A stretch of 64,000 nucleotides of DNA from Chloroflexota bacterium (GTDB lineage Bacteria; Chloroflexota; Anaerolineae; Anaerolineales; Villigracilaceae), in the NCBI GenBank assembly GCA_013388855.1, contig JACAEM010000013.1:1-64000 (forward strand). Reading direction: 5' to 3'. The notes below the pieces were generated by a model that was given only the letters and a program-made list of their open reading frames with translations, was not told the origin of the DNA and searched no databases. Below are positions 1 through 8,342 of this stretch, piece after piece. Both the position numbers and the translations under genes were made by a program. Every line of letters starts with the position of its first letter. Position 1 is the first letter of the stretch.

Positions 1-26
1 CCCCCCCTACGGGTTGGCGTGCTACT

Positions 27-299
27 TTATTTGTGGCGCAGGTTCAAGCTCTCGGTGACGCCCAGATAACGCTGGTAATCCGCTTTGCGAAGGTAGGTCA
101 ACAATCGGCGGCGTTGTCCTACGAGCTTGAGCAAGCCACGGCGGCAGGACTCATCTTTTTTGTTGGCGCGCAGATGTTCGGTCAACTGCTGGATACGACC
201 GGTCAGGATCGCGATCTGCACTTCTGGGGAGCCGGTATCGCTGTCGTGGCGGTGGTAATCCGAGATGAGTTTGCTCTTCACTTCTTTCTGTAAAGGCAT
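27..299 (-). CDS. rpsO: 30S ribosomal protein S15
   Basis: Small-subunit protein that binds 16S rRNA in the central domain early in assembly. The 90 residues match the usual bacterial S15 length and carry the family signature across residues 33-72 ([19 protein letters not shown], then [11 protein letters not shown]). The start is preceded on the minus strand by an AAGGAAG Shine-Dalgarno sequence. It is the first gene in the window, so its usual downstream neighbour (often pnp) would lie outside. S15 often represses its own mRNA, but no operator was identified in the upstream region. Identification is secure. Confidence 0.98.
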   Translation of the reverse strand: MPLQKEVKSKLISDYHRHDSDTGSPEVQIAILTGRIQQLTEHLRANKKDESCRRGLLKLVGQRRRLLTYLRKADYQRYLGVTESLNLRHK

Positions 300-451
300 G
301 ACGTTTGCTTCCTTTCTCTAGAATTATGCAGGTCTCCATGCTTATAGCCCATTCCCCGAAGGGATGAACCATTCAGCAGGACCAGTCACGGGCAGGAATT
401 ATACCAGAGAATTTTCCCCATTTCCGGGGATTTGCTGAAGCTCGGCTCGGG

Positions 452-457
452 TACAAT
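452..457 (+). promoter_or_regulatory. -10 element (TACAAT) of yigZ, leaderless spacing
   Basis: TACAAT ends 6 bases before the yigZ ATG at 464, which puts the expected transcription start on or next to the start codon. There is no Shine-Dalgarno sequence. The -35 region is weak. The same -10/N6/ATG layout recurs at 11412, 19948, 20449 and 42615. Confidence 0.55.
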
Positions 458-463
458 CCAGGC

Positions 464-1099
464 ATGTCCAAGCCTTATGTTATTCCTCTTTCCGAGATCC
501 GCCGTGAGCATGTGGTGGTGAATTCACGTTTCATTGCCACGCTTGCGCCGGTTTTCAGCGTGGAGGAGGCGCGGATGTTCATTGCTCGTATCAAAGAGGA
601 ATTCTCTGACGCGACGCATAATGTCCCGGCATACATTATCGGTGGCGGGAATACGGTCACTGAATTTTGTTCGGACGATGGCGAGCCTACAGGCACCTCG
701 GGCAAACCCGCGTTGGCCGTTTTGCGCGGCAGCGGGCTGGGGGATGTGGCTGTGGTGGTCACCCGCTATTTCGGCGGAACATTGCTTGGCACGGGAGGGT
801 TGGTGAGGGCGTATACTGAATCGACTCAATCGGTGGTTAACGCGGTGGGGCGCGGACGACGCGTCCCAGTGCATGTGGCGTTGCTGGCGATTCCGTACAA
901 CCTGCTGGAACGGGTGCGATTAATGGCAACGCGTCACAATGGAGAAGTGTGCGGCGAAGATTTTGGAGGGGATGTCACAATGACCCTGCAATTCCCGGTC
1001 GAATCATTTGATGGATTTCAAAATGCATTACGCGAACTCTCTGCCGGGAAGTTGATGGCAGAGGTGATCGAAACGAAGGAAGCGATCATAGCACTGTAA
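464..1099 (+). CDS. yigZ: YigZ/IMPACT family protein (UPF0029)
   Basis: Conserved protein of 211 residues related to E. coli YigZ and eukaryotic IMPACT. The N-terminal UPF0029 domain carries the family signature around residues 75-115 (DDGEPTGTSGKPAL, TRYFGGTLLGTGGL). The C-terminal part, about 140-195, fits the ferredoxin-like DUF1949 domain. The biochemical role in bacteria is not settled, and a link to translation control is only inferred from IMPACT. The ATG at 464 has no Shine-Dalgarno but sits 6 bases after TACAAT, so the mRNA is probably leaderless. It stands alone, divergent from rpsO. Confidence 0.9.
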   Translation: MSKPYVIPLSEIRREHVVVNSRFIATLAPVFSVEEARMFIARIKEEFSDATHNVPAYIIGGGNTVTEFCSDDGEPTGTSGKPALAVLRGSGLGDVAVVVTRYFGGTLLGTGGLVRAYTESTQSVVNAVGRGRRVPVHVALLAIPYNLLERVRLMATRHNGEVCGEDFGGDVTMTLQFPVESFDGFQNALRELSAGKLMAEVIETKEAIIAL

Positions 1100-1126
1100 G
1101 GTGAATTGGCTGGTTATTCTCGCAAA

Positions 1127-1780
1127 TTAGTATTTCCGATTCCCAAAAGATTCGTTTAGGTCGGTGTGGAGGGTTTCCGCTTCGTATGCTTTGTCGGTGA
1201 CGGGACTGAGACGTTTTGCCATGCTTTTTGTGATGAGCGGAATGGGTTTGCGCCCGTAAAAGTGCTTGTGATACAGGATGTTTGCCCCGGACTCATCCCA
1301 TGCCCAATTCAGGCGGGTGTAGCGCGATGCGTCGATGGGACGCGTGTAGCCGGTCAGTACTTTGAGTTTGTGGATGCTGACGTAATGCTCGAAGTACGTC
1401 ATCACCAGTTCGCGCAGGTTCTTGTAGACAGGTTCCCGGAAGCCCAGGTTAATGTAGTTGGTCTTTGCCAGCGCGCCCCATCGTCCTTCGATACGATAGA
1501 GCGCAAGGACGTGATCGTCGTCCACACCGGGATCAGGCACGATGTCGATGAGAAGCGGCTTGAATCCGATGCGCCACAGGCAGAGTGCGGCGAGAAATCC
1601 GCCGTCGAGACAATGCCCCTGGTTATCCAGCATCACATTCAGTGGAGAGCGGTCGCGCGCCTCGCCTTTGTAGGTGATGCTGTTTAAGTATTCCTGAATG
1701 GCAAAAGGGGTGTTGAGACTGTCGAATTTCCTGCGAAGGTTTTTGGGGAGGCGGGATGCAAATTCAGCGATGAAGTCCAT
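1127..1780 (-). CDS. Transglutaminase-like hypothetical protein
   Basis: Protein of 217 residues that I cannot name. A motif NQGHCLDGG around Cys57 followed by DDDHVLALYR around His90 resembles the Cys and His segments of transglutaminase/papain-like folds, in which Cys, His and an acidic residue form the active site. The Cys lies at a predicted helix start (GHCLDGGFLAALCLW), as expected for that fold. There is no signal peptide, so it is probably cytoplasmic. A TATAAT on the minus strand (1795-1800) lies 14 bases before the ATG, suggesting its own promoter with a very short 5' UTR. The fold assignment is inference from two short motifs. Confidence 0.6.
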   Translation of the reverse strand: MDFIAEFASRLPKNLRRKFDSLNTPFAIQEYLNSITYKGEARDRSPLNVMLDNQGHCLDGGFLAALCLWRIGFKPLLIDIVPDPGVDDDHVLALYRIEGRWGALAKTNYINLGFREPVYKNLRELVMTYFEHYVSIHKLKVLTGYTRPIDASRYTRLNWAWDESGANILYHKHFYGRKPIPLITKSMAKRLSPVTDKAYEAETLHTDLNESFGNRKY

Positions 1781-2142
1781 GGTTTTTTGGGTGCATTATA
1801 TCGCATCAAAATGGTGAAGACTACATTGATGCCCGAAAGAAAAATGCATCCTCGAGGACAGGTGCGATGAAGGTCAGCCTGGTTCGTCGTCTGAAAGCGA
1901 TGAGCAGGATAAAAATTCTATTTTTCATGGAAGTTTGTCCTTTCTGAAACTCTTCTCGTGATATTTTTTCAGATGAGTGGGCAGGTGAAAAGAACTTATT
2001 TTCGCCCGGGGGGGTTATACAATCGACAATCCGCGAAATGTTGCAGTGGATTGCCGTATTCACTGTAAACGTGGCGGATTCTTTGGAATCACACTTAAGG
2101 TTCAGTGCAGGTATACAACATGTTTCGTGTCAAGGCTTTCAC
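1781..2142. other. Intergenic region between divergent genes
   Basis: About 360 bases between the leftward transglutaminase-like gene and the rightward transporter. The left end holds a minus-strand TATAAT (1795-1800). A TATACAAT-like element near 2016-2023 may serve the transporter. A minus-strand open frame (1821-2063) contains a weak 35-codon stretch with one hydrophobic run and a poorly placed AAAGGA, and I do not accept it as a gene. I see no repeats or RNA gene here. Confidence 0.5.
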
Positions 2143-3510
2143 ATGTCCACTACATCCAAAGATCGTCTCTCCCCGTTGACAAAACTTGCCTATGGCGTAG
2201 GAGACATCGGTTTCAGCCTCACCGATACTACGCTGGGTGTACTGTTCTTAATCTTCCTCCTGGATGTGGTCGGGCTGGATCCCGCCAAAGCCGCGTTGGC
2301 GATATTCATCGGAAAGTCCTGGGATTACATTAATGACCCGATTTTTGGATATATTGCCGACCGCACTCGTACCCGCTGGGGACGGCGTCGCCCGTACCTG
2401 CTTTTCGGTTTTATCCCCTTTGGACTGGCTTTTGCGATGATGTGGTACCGTCCGCCATTTGAAGGTCAGTGGGCGTTAACAGCATATTACGCCTTTGCCT
2501 ACTTTGTCTACGATGCCATGTACACTATCGTTACGATGCCGTATGCTGCGCTCACTCCCGAGCTGACCCAGGATTACGATGAACGGACATCGCTTACCAG
2601 TTATCGCATGGTGTTTTCATTGATCGGCGGGTTAATCGCCTTTGTGGTGCCGCTCATGCTCATCGGGACCCTTGAGCCCGGTAACGCAGACCGGGTCATG
2701 ATGATGGGGGTGGTCTTCGGCACGGTGAGCGCATTGCCCCTCCTGCTCACCTTTTTAGGGACGCGTGAAAAGGAGGAGTACGCCTCCCTGCCACAGCCGG
2801 GGTTGAAAGATCAATTCCGGGCTGTGCGCGGCAACCGTCCCTTTTGGTTCGCGGCGGGCATCTTCCTGTTTACGTGGACGGCAGTCGAAATCATCCAGAA
2901 TATGCTTCTGCTTTTCTTGAAATACCGAATGAAACTCGAGTCTGAATCAGACCTAGTGGCTGGGGCGGTGTTTATCACTGCCATTTTTGTCCTGCCGTTC
3001 TGGGTGTGGGTCTCGATGAAAACAGACAAACGCCAGGCTTACATTTATGGCATGTTGTTCTTTATTGCGATCATGGTCACGATGGGATTCATAAATCCGT
3101 CCCTTGGATTCTCGGTCGTGATTGCCATGGCATGTTTTGCCGGCATCGGCGTCTCGGCGGTGCATGTCCTGACATGGGCGATGATTCCTGACGCCGTAGA
3201 AGTGGATGAATTGGAGTCAGGCGCACGTCATGAAGGTATGTTCTATGCCCTGGTAACTCTCTTCCGTAAGATAGCCTCCTCCATTGCCATCCCCATGACA
3301 GCATTGATCCTGGGGTGGAGCGGCTACGTTTCCAATTCGACGCAGCAACCGGAGTCGGCTGTATGGGCAATCCGGATGCTGATCGGTCCGATTGCCTCGT
3401 TATTCCTGTTGGCAGGCACCCTGTTTGCAAGGTTCTACCCGCTCTCGCGTGAGGCTCATGCAGAGACGCGAAACAAAATTGCGGCAAGGCGGGAAGCACC
3501 TGCTGATTAA
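2143..3510 (+). CDS. GPH-family sodium:sugar symporter (MFS)
   Basis: Integral membrane transporter of about 455 residues with some 12 hydrophobic segments. It resembles the glycoside-pentoside-hexuronide cation symporters (MelB/XylP type): YGVGDIGFS near the N-terminus, then GKSWDYINDPIFGYIADRTR and WGRRRPYLLFG, which cover the conserved loop 2-3 motif with the Asp residues that bind the coupling cation. The start at 2143 (MSTTSKDRLS) is preferred over an upstream ATG at 2038, because the family begins here and CAAGG precedes it by 7 bases. No sugar-metabolism gene is adjacent, so the substrate is unknown. A strong palindromic terminator follows. Confidence 0.85.
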   Translation: MSTTSKDRLSPLTKLAYGVGDIGFSLTDTTLGVLFLIFLLDVVGLDPAKAALAIFIGKSWDYINDPIFGYIADRTRTRWGRRRPYLLFGFIPFGLAFAMMWYRPPFEGQWALTAYYAFAYFVYDAMYTIVTMPYAALTPELTQDYDERTSLTSYRMVFSLIGGLIAFVVPLMLIGTLEPGNADRVMMMGVVFGTVSALPLLLTFLGTREKEEYASLPQPGLKDQFRAVRGNRPFWFAAGIFLFTWTAVEIIQNMLLLFLKYRMKLESESDLVAGAVFITAIFVLPFWVWVSMKTDKRQAYIYGMLFFIAIMVTMGFINPSLGFSVVIAMACFAGIGVSAVHVLTWAMIPDAVEVDELESGARHEGMFYALVTLFRKIASSIAIPMTALILGWSGYVSNSTQQPESAVWAIRMLIGPIASLFLLAGTLFARFYPLSREAHAETRNKIAARREAPAD

Positions 3511-3514
3511 ACAA

Positions 3515-3550
3515 CAGCCCGGCTTGCAATTGCAAGCCGGGCTGAGTTTT
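3515..3550. terminator. Bidirectional terminator between symporter and zwf
   Basis: Perfect 30-base palindrome at 3515-3544 (arms cagcccggcttgcaa / ttgcaagccgggctg). It is followed on the plus strand by AGTTTT and on the minus strand by TTGTTT. It separates two convergent genes and can stop transcription from both sides. Confidence 0.85.
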
Positions 3551-5016
3551 CATTCCTTTCGTCCATCCCACGTGGACCATTTCCGTCCGTCACGTCCGAG
3601 CATCGCATCCGCTTCTGCTGGTCCCCACGAACCAGGCTCATAGAACGCGAGTGGTTGGCTCCTGTCCGGAGAGTCCCATGCTGAAATGATGGGATCGATG
3701 ATCCCCCAGGCGGTCTCCACCTCGTCGGCGCGCGTGAACAGGGACGCGTCGCCGGTGATCGTATCCAGCAGGAGGCGTTCATAGGCTTCGGGAATTGCCG
3801 TCTTCCCGAAAGAGTCCGCGTAATGAAATTCCATATCCACGGAGCGCAATTGGGATGCGGTATCCGGCACTTTGGCTTCGAAGCGCCAGTGTACCCCTTC
3901 ATCAGGTTGAAGGTACAACACCAGCATGTTTGGTGTGATGTGTTCCTTGGCGTTGGGGAAGAGCAGGTGTGGGGGCTCCTTGAACTCGATGGTGATCTGT
4001 GACAGTTTTTCCTTCAACTTCTTGCCGGAGCGTAAATAGAAAGGGACTCCCTGCCAGCGCCAATTGTCGATCTGGAGTTTGACCGCGGCATACGTCGGGG
4101 TGGTTGATTCCGTTTGGACGCCTTCCTCCTGGCGATAGCCTTGATACTGTGCCCTCACCGTATTTTGGATGACATCCGCTTCTTTCATCGGCCGGATGGA
4201 ACTCAACACCTTGACCTTTTCATTGCGCAGAGCGGTTGCGTCGAAGGAAGCGGGCGGTTCCATTGCCACCAGTGTCATCAATTGCAGGAGATGATTCTGG
4301 AACATGTCCCTCAACACACCAACGCCATCGTAGAAACGAGCGCGATGCTCCACGCCGACCTGCTCTGCTACTGTGATTTCCACGTGGTCGATATAATTAC
4401 GGTTCCACAGAGGTTCAAAAATCGTATTGGCAAAGCGTGTAACCAAAATATTTTGTACGGTTTCCTTGCCAAGATAATGATCGATCCGATAGATTTGCCT
4501 CTCATTCAAGGTCTTGTGAATCTGTTCGTTCAGGCTGCGCGCCGACGCGTAATCGGTGCCGAACGGTTTCTCGATGACCACGCGCCGCCAGCCATTGGAT
4601 TCGTCCAGTTGTCCAGTCAGTCCCAACAAGTCAACGATATTCGGGAACACCCCTGGCGGTGTTGCCATGTAGTAGATGCGATTGCCGAAGCCTTCTTCCC
4701 ATTTGGAGAGAAATCCGCTCAAGTTCTTGAAATCAGCAAGGTCGGTGTACCTTCCCTGCTGGTAGGCAAGTGTGGGGGCAAAAGCCGCCCACTCGTCCGG
4801 TTTGAATTCGAACGACGCGAATTGCTTTACACCTTCTTCGAGATGCGCCCGGAACTGATCGTCGCTAAAAGCGGTGTTGCCATAACCGACGATGCGAAAC
4901 TGTTTGGGCATGCGTCCTTTGCGGCACAAATTGAAGAGCGAAGGTACGAGTTTTCTCTGCGCCAGATCGCCAGAGGCGCCAAAGATCACAATTGAAGTTG
5001 GTAAACCGTTATCCAT
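3550..5016 (-). CDS. zwf: Glucose-6-phosphate 1-dehydrogenase
   Basis: Cytoplasmic first enzyme of the oxidative pentose phosphate pathway, oxidising glucose 6-phosphate to 6-phosphogluconolactone with NADP+ (or NAD+). The protein is 488 residues from MDNGLPTS, with the dinucleotide-binding GASGDLAQRK near the N-terminus and the active-site signature RIDHYLGKE around residue 175. An alternative start 7 codons upstream (MWQKAGF) is possible. It is the last gene of a leftward run with gnd and pgl, so the three successive enzymes from glucose 6-phosphate to ribulose 5-phosphate are co-encoded. The length is normal. Confidence 0.97.
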   Translation of the reverse strand: MDNGLPTSIVIFGASGDLAQRKLVPSLFNLCRKGRMPKQFRIVGYGNTAFSDDQFRAHLEEGVKQFASFEFKPDEWAAFAPTLAYQQGRYTDLADFKNLSGFLSKWEEGFGNRIYYMATPPGVFPNIVDLLGLTGQLDESNGWRRVVIEKPFGTDYASARSLNEQIHKTLNERQIYRIDHYLGKETVQNILVTRFANTIFEPLWNRNYIDHVEITVAEQVGVEHRARFYDGVGVLRDMFQNHLLQLMTLVAMEPPASFDATALRNEKVKVLSSIRPMKEADVIQNTVRAQYQGYRQEEGVQTESTTPTYAAVKLQIDNWRWQGVPFYLRSGKKLKEKLSQITIEFKEPPHLLFPNAKEHITPNMLVLYLQPDEGVHWRFEAKVPDTASQLRSVDMEFHYADSFGKTAIPEAYERLLLDTITGDASLFTRADEVETAWGIIDPIISAWDSPDRSQPLAFYEPGSWGPAEADAMLGRDGRKWSTWDGRKE

Positions 5017-5071
5017 AAAACCTGCTTTTTGCCACAAAGCTCTCTAATTCTTTGTGCATTCTGCGGCTCCA

Positions 5072-5980
5072 TTATTCAGCCTTCTTAATCGCATGTCCAC
5101 CGAACTGATTACGCAGCGCAGCCAACATGCGGGCAGTGTAATTTTCCTCGTCGCGGCTGGCAAAACGCATTTGCAGCGCCAACGTGATGACCGGCGCGGG
5201 CACATCGAGGTCGATGGACTCGAATACCGTCCAGCGTCCCTCCCCCGAGTCAGCGACCCACGGCTTGACGTCCTTGAGTTGTGCATCCTCATCCAATGCG
5301 TTGGCGGCGAGGTCCAACAACCATGAACGAACTACACTCCCATGCTGCCAGATGTGCGAAACCTGCGCCAGGTCGAGCCCAAATTCTTTTTTCGCTTTCA
5401 AGATGCTGAATCCCTCGGCGAAGGCTTGCATCATGCCATATTCGATGCCGTTGTGAACCATCTTGACGAAATGACCCGCACCGTGCGGACCAACCACCCC
5501 CCAGCCTTTGTCCACCGCAGGAGCGAGCGTCTCGAAAATGGGGCGCATCTTCTCCGCAACCTCGGGCTTGCCTCCGATCATCAGGCTGTACCCTTCGCTG
5601 ATGCCCCAAATGCCGCCGCTGGTGCCGCAGTCCACGAATTCGATGCCTTTTGCCTCAAGCAACGCGGCATGACGGGCGTCATCTTTGTAGTTCGAGTTGC
5701 CGCCGTCGATAACGATGTCGCCCTTGCGTAGCAGACTCGATAAATGGCTGATCGTGTCATCGGTCGCCTTCCCGGCAGGGATCATCACCCACGCGATGCG
5801 CGGTGAATTCAACCTGCCAACCGCTTCTTCCAGAGAATGTGCGCCTTCGATACCAAGTCTTTCGGCTTCTTCGACGGTTGCGCGGGTGCGCGCATACCCA
5901 ACCACGCGATGTCCCCCGCGCACAAGACGCGTCGCCATGTTCATTCCCATCTTGCCCAAACCGATCATTGCTAAATCCAT
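5072..5980 (-). CDS. gnd: 6-phosphogluconate dehydrogenase, decarboxylating (short type)
   Basis: Oxidatively decarboxylates 6-phosphogluconate to ribulose 5-phosphate. It has 302 residues, the short GntZ/YqeC-type form rather than the 470-residue enzyme. The N-terminal Rossmann motif is GLGKMGMNMATRL. IDGGNSNYKDD and the segment HFVKMVHNGIEYGMMQA hold the substrate and catalytic residues (Lys and Asn). The start has a strong AGGAGAG ribosome-binding site on the minus strand. It lies between pgl and zwf. The order pgl, gnd, zwf along the transcript is not the reaction order but covers the whole oxidative branch. Confidence 0.95.
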   Translation of the reverse strand: MDLAMIGLGKMGMNMATRLVRGGHRVVGYARTRATVEEAERLGIEGAHSLEEAVGRLNSPRIAWVMIPAGKATDDTISHLSSLLRKGDIVIDGGNSNYKDDARHAALLEAKGIEFVDCGTSGGIWGISEGYSLMIGGKPEVAEKMRPIFETLAPAVDKGWGVVGPHGAGHFVKMVHNGIEYGMMQAFAEGFSILKAKKEFGLDLAQVSHIWQHGSVVRSWLLDLAANALDEDAQLKDVKPWVADSGEGRWTVFESIDLDVPAPVITLALQMRFASRDEENYTARMLAALRNQFGGHAIKKAE

Positions 5981-6000
5981 AATTCTCTCTCCTGTTGAAA

Positions 6001-6768
6001 TTATCCTTCACAGAATTTCACTACGAAATGATTCGGCAACTGGCTTGCCGCGTCCTCGTCTACCAGCCAGATCAATCGTCCATCTTTCGGGTCGATGCGC
6101 TGGGCAGGATATAGTCCCGGATTATATCTGTCGCCGAGCACTTCTGCCAAAGTGGCGGCTTTCTTTTCGCCGGTTGCCATAAAAACGACTGTATGCGCCA
6201 GATTGAACACAGTGGATGTGAGAGTCACACGGGTGGCGGGGCGGTCTTGATACTCCGCCGTAACCGGCATGGCAGGCTCAGTTGCATCCAGGTCCAGGGG
6301 GGAGCCGGGGAACAACGATGCTGTGTGTCCGTCTTCACCCATGCCGAGGTAGACCAAGTCGAATCGGGGAAACTCGAGCGGCGGGAAGGCGAAGTCCTTT
6401 AGGGTGAGGGAATAGTCTCTCGAAGCCTCCGCAGGTCCCAGTTCCCCTTTGACGCGGTGGATGTTCGAAGCCGGGATGGGAACGCGACTCAACAACAAGT
6501 TCCATGCCTGCCCGTAATTGCTGCCCGGGTCATCCGGCGGGACACAGCGCTCGTCGCCCCAGAACACATGGACCTTGCTCCAATCAACTTTTTCCTTGAA
6601 GCCACCGGCAAGAAGTTGGAAAAGGCGGGACGGGGTACTGCCGCCATTGAGCGCCACTAAAAAACGACCATGTTCGGCAATTGCCTCGGCGGCTCTTTCC
6701 GTGAAAAGATGCGCCGCATCCTTGCTCAGGGTTTCCAAATCTTTGAAGATGCGAATTTCAGGTTTCAT
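6001..6768 (-). CDS. pgl: 6-phosphogluconolactonase
   Basis: Hydrolyses 6-phosphogluconolactone, the product of zwf. The 255-residue protein belongs to the NagB-like family: ALNGGSTPSRLFQLL near residue 40, FWGDERCVPPDD near 75, and LGMGEDGHTASLFPG in the second half. The start is set at 6768 because that ATG overlaps the TGA of the upstream acyltransferase gene as ATGA, which implies translational coupling. An ATG four codons earlier is also in frame. The spacing to gnd is 20 bases. Confidence 0.94.
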   Translation of the reverse strand: MKPEIRIFKDLETLSKDAAHLFTERAAEAIAEHGRFLVALNGGSTPSRLFQLLAGGFKEKVDWSKVHVFWGDERCVPPDDPGSNYGQAWNLLLSRVPIPASNIHRVKGELGPAEASRDYSLTLKDFAFPPLEFPRFDLVYLGMGEDGHTASLFPGSPLDLDATEPAMPVTAEYQDRPATRVTLTSTVFNLAHTVVFMATGEKKAATLAEVLGDRYNPGLYPAQRIDPKDGRLIWLVDEDAASQLPNHFVVKFCEG

Positions 6769-7649
6769 ACGTGTTTCCATTCCATGTGCCGTGTAAGGGT
6801 TCGGCGGGCAGCTTGCTCGATTTCTGCCAGCATATGTGCATGGCTATTGCCTTTTATCACTTCGCCGAAAGTGACACGCGGAGTCAGCCCGAAGATTTCC
6901 CTGCCGCTGAGCATTTGCCGGGCGAGTTGATACAGGAAGGCAAGCCGCTGTTTGTCAGGTCTGGCTCTGCGGAACCAGGTGATGGGGTGGCGGAAAGCTT
7001 TTGGCGAGATGACGCCACTGGTGATGGTGACGAGAATTTGCAAACCGGGGACGTGTTGCAGGAAGATTTCTAGACTGCGAGACCAGTGATCGAACTCGCT
7101 ATCGGGGTGCGGCATGAATTCCGGGTCGGCTTCGATGCCGCCGCGCGGGAAGATGAGCAGGGAGCCGCCGCGGTTAAGATGACGGATCGATTCACGAATG
7201 ACTGTCATGCGTCCCACCGTGTTCGAAGGGTCGGGCGCGTAAATGGCGTGTTCACTGACATGCGGCAGGTGCTCAAAGAAGGGAATATCACCGACAATTG
7301 CCTTGTAATCCGGGCGGTTGACATGCGCTGAAATGACGACCGAATCGACATTTGCGGGATGGTTGGATGCAATGACCAATGGTCCCGAGTCGGGGATATT
7401 TTCCCCGCCGCGCGATTCGTGATTTTTGACGAAGCGCGGCAGGACCCAGCGCGCGCCACCGGGAAGTCCTCCTTCAGCAGCCGCGCGGTCAAGACCGATT
7501 CCCACTTCCGCGGCGGCTTGGATGGCTTTGCCAAAGATGGCGCGGACAACGCTTTTCGTCCAGTTTTTTTGCGGGAGAGCAAGGGCTTTGGTCAATTCGT
7601 AGATGAGGGTATCTTTAAGGATTTGAATGTCGTTGCGGGGCGATTTCAT
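6765..7649 (-). CDS. PlsC-like 1-acylglycerol-phosphate acyltransferase
   Basis: Likely membrane-associated lipid acyltransferase of 294 residues. It contains the HX4D catalytic motif in ASNHPANVDSV and a second block FPRGGIEADPE, which replaces the classical FPEGTR. The donor and acceptor are unknown: the family acylates lysophosphatidate, but divergent members act on other lipids. The start is set at 7649, where ATG overlaps the upstream methyltransferase TGA as ATGA. A GTG 8 codons earlier lacks a ribosome-binding site. Its position between a methyltransferase and pentose phosphate genes gives no clear functional clue. Confidence 0.78.
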   Translation of the reverse strand: MKSPRNDIQILKDTLIYELTKALALPQKNWTKSVVRAIFGKAIQAAAEVGIGLDRAAAEGGLPGGARWVLPRFVKNHESRGGENIPDSGPLVIASNHPANVDSVVISAHVNRPDYKAIVGDIPFFEHLPHVSEHAIYAPDPSNTVGRMTVIRESIRHLNRGGSLLIFPRGGIEADPEFMPHPDSEFDHWSRSLEIFLQHVPGLQILVTITSGVISPKAFRHPITWFRRARPDKQRLAFLYQLARQMLSGREIFGLTPRVTFGEVIKGNSHAHMLAEIEQAARRTLTRHMEWKHV

Positions 7650-8245
7650 GGTTGTTTTTGATAAAGGAGCCACGCGGAAACCCGATTGCGTTTGTCGTCG
7701 TGCCCGTCACGGCGGGAGAGGAGAGTCAACCGGGTGGCGATATGGCTTAGGTCCGCCTCATCAAGCCCAGTCCCGGAAGGAGGCGTGCCCAATTTCAGGA
7801 ATCCATAGAGGAGCCAGAATCCACCTGGGGCAAGGATACGATCCAATTCATCCAGATATTTTTCCTGATCTTCTTTGGAAAAGCCATGAAAACACCCGAT
7901 GTCGAGGGCGAGGTCGAATGGACCGTGAATCCTCGTGAGTTTTGTCGCGTCCCGGATGAAAAGCTCGGCTTTAACACCCGTCCGCTTGATCTTTTGTCTT
8001 GCCAGTTTGATGGCGCGTGGGGCGAAATCGACGCCGGTCACCTGCCAGCCGGCTTTTGCGAGCGTGATGACATTCGTGCCCGTGCCGCAGCCGATATCGA
8101 TGGCGCGGCCGGGTGGGTGTTTTTCAATGAATTCGATCAATTCCGGAGGACTGATGCCCGTATCCCAGGGCGGCTGGCTGAAGTACCAATATTGAAACAG
8201 GATGCGTCGGAACAGGGTTTGCACTTTGTCAGGTTTAAATGTCAC
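7646..8245 (-). CDS. Class I SAM-dependent methyltransferase
   Basis: Rossmann-fold methyltransferase of about 199 residues with motif I AIDIGCGTGTN and the acidic post-I segment GVDFAPRAI. The target is unknown. The open frame runs upstream to 8464 but would then overlap fusA and its promoter, so the start is placed at the GTG at 8245, just before KPDKVQTLF, where homologues of this type begin. No clear Shine-Dalgarno is visible. It is the first gene of the leftward run that continues through ATGA overlaps into the acyltransferase and pgl. Confidence 0.78.
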   Translation of the reverse strand: MTFKPDKVQTLFRRILFQYWYFSQPPWDTGISPPELIEFIEKHPPGRAIDIGCGTGTNVITLAKAGWQVTGVDFAPRAIKLARQKIKRTGVKAELFIRDATKLTRIHGPFDLALDIGCFHGFSKEDQEKYLDELDRILAPGGFWLLYGFLKLGTPPSGTGLDEADLSHIATRLTLLSRRDGHDDKRNRVSAWLLYQKQP

Positions 8246-8269
8246 AGGGGGAAGGTGACGGTTCTTACT

Positions 8270-8298
8270 TTGACAATTCAAATGAGTTCTTTTACAAT
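8270..8298 (+). promoter_or_regulatory. Promoter of the EF-G2-type gene
   Basis: TTGACA (8270-8275), a 17-base spacer, then TACAAT (8293-8298), close to the sigma-70 consensus. The predicted start near 8305 gives a 5' UTR of about 38 bases with AGGAAGGG before the ATG at 8343. Confidence 0.8.
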
Positions 8299-8342
8299 CA
8301 TGCGACTGACAACCATCCCAACTGTTTAGGAAGGGCTTTTTC

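Noticed and set aside
1821-2063. 80-codon minus-strand frame with a short hydrophobic stretch
   Set aside because: No domain, poor composition and no well-placed ribosome-binding site. The region fits a divergent promoter better.
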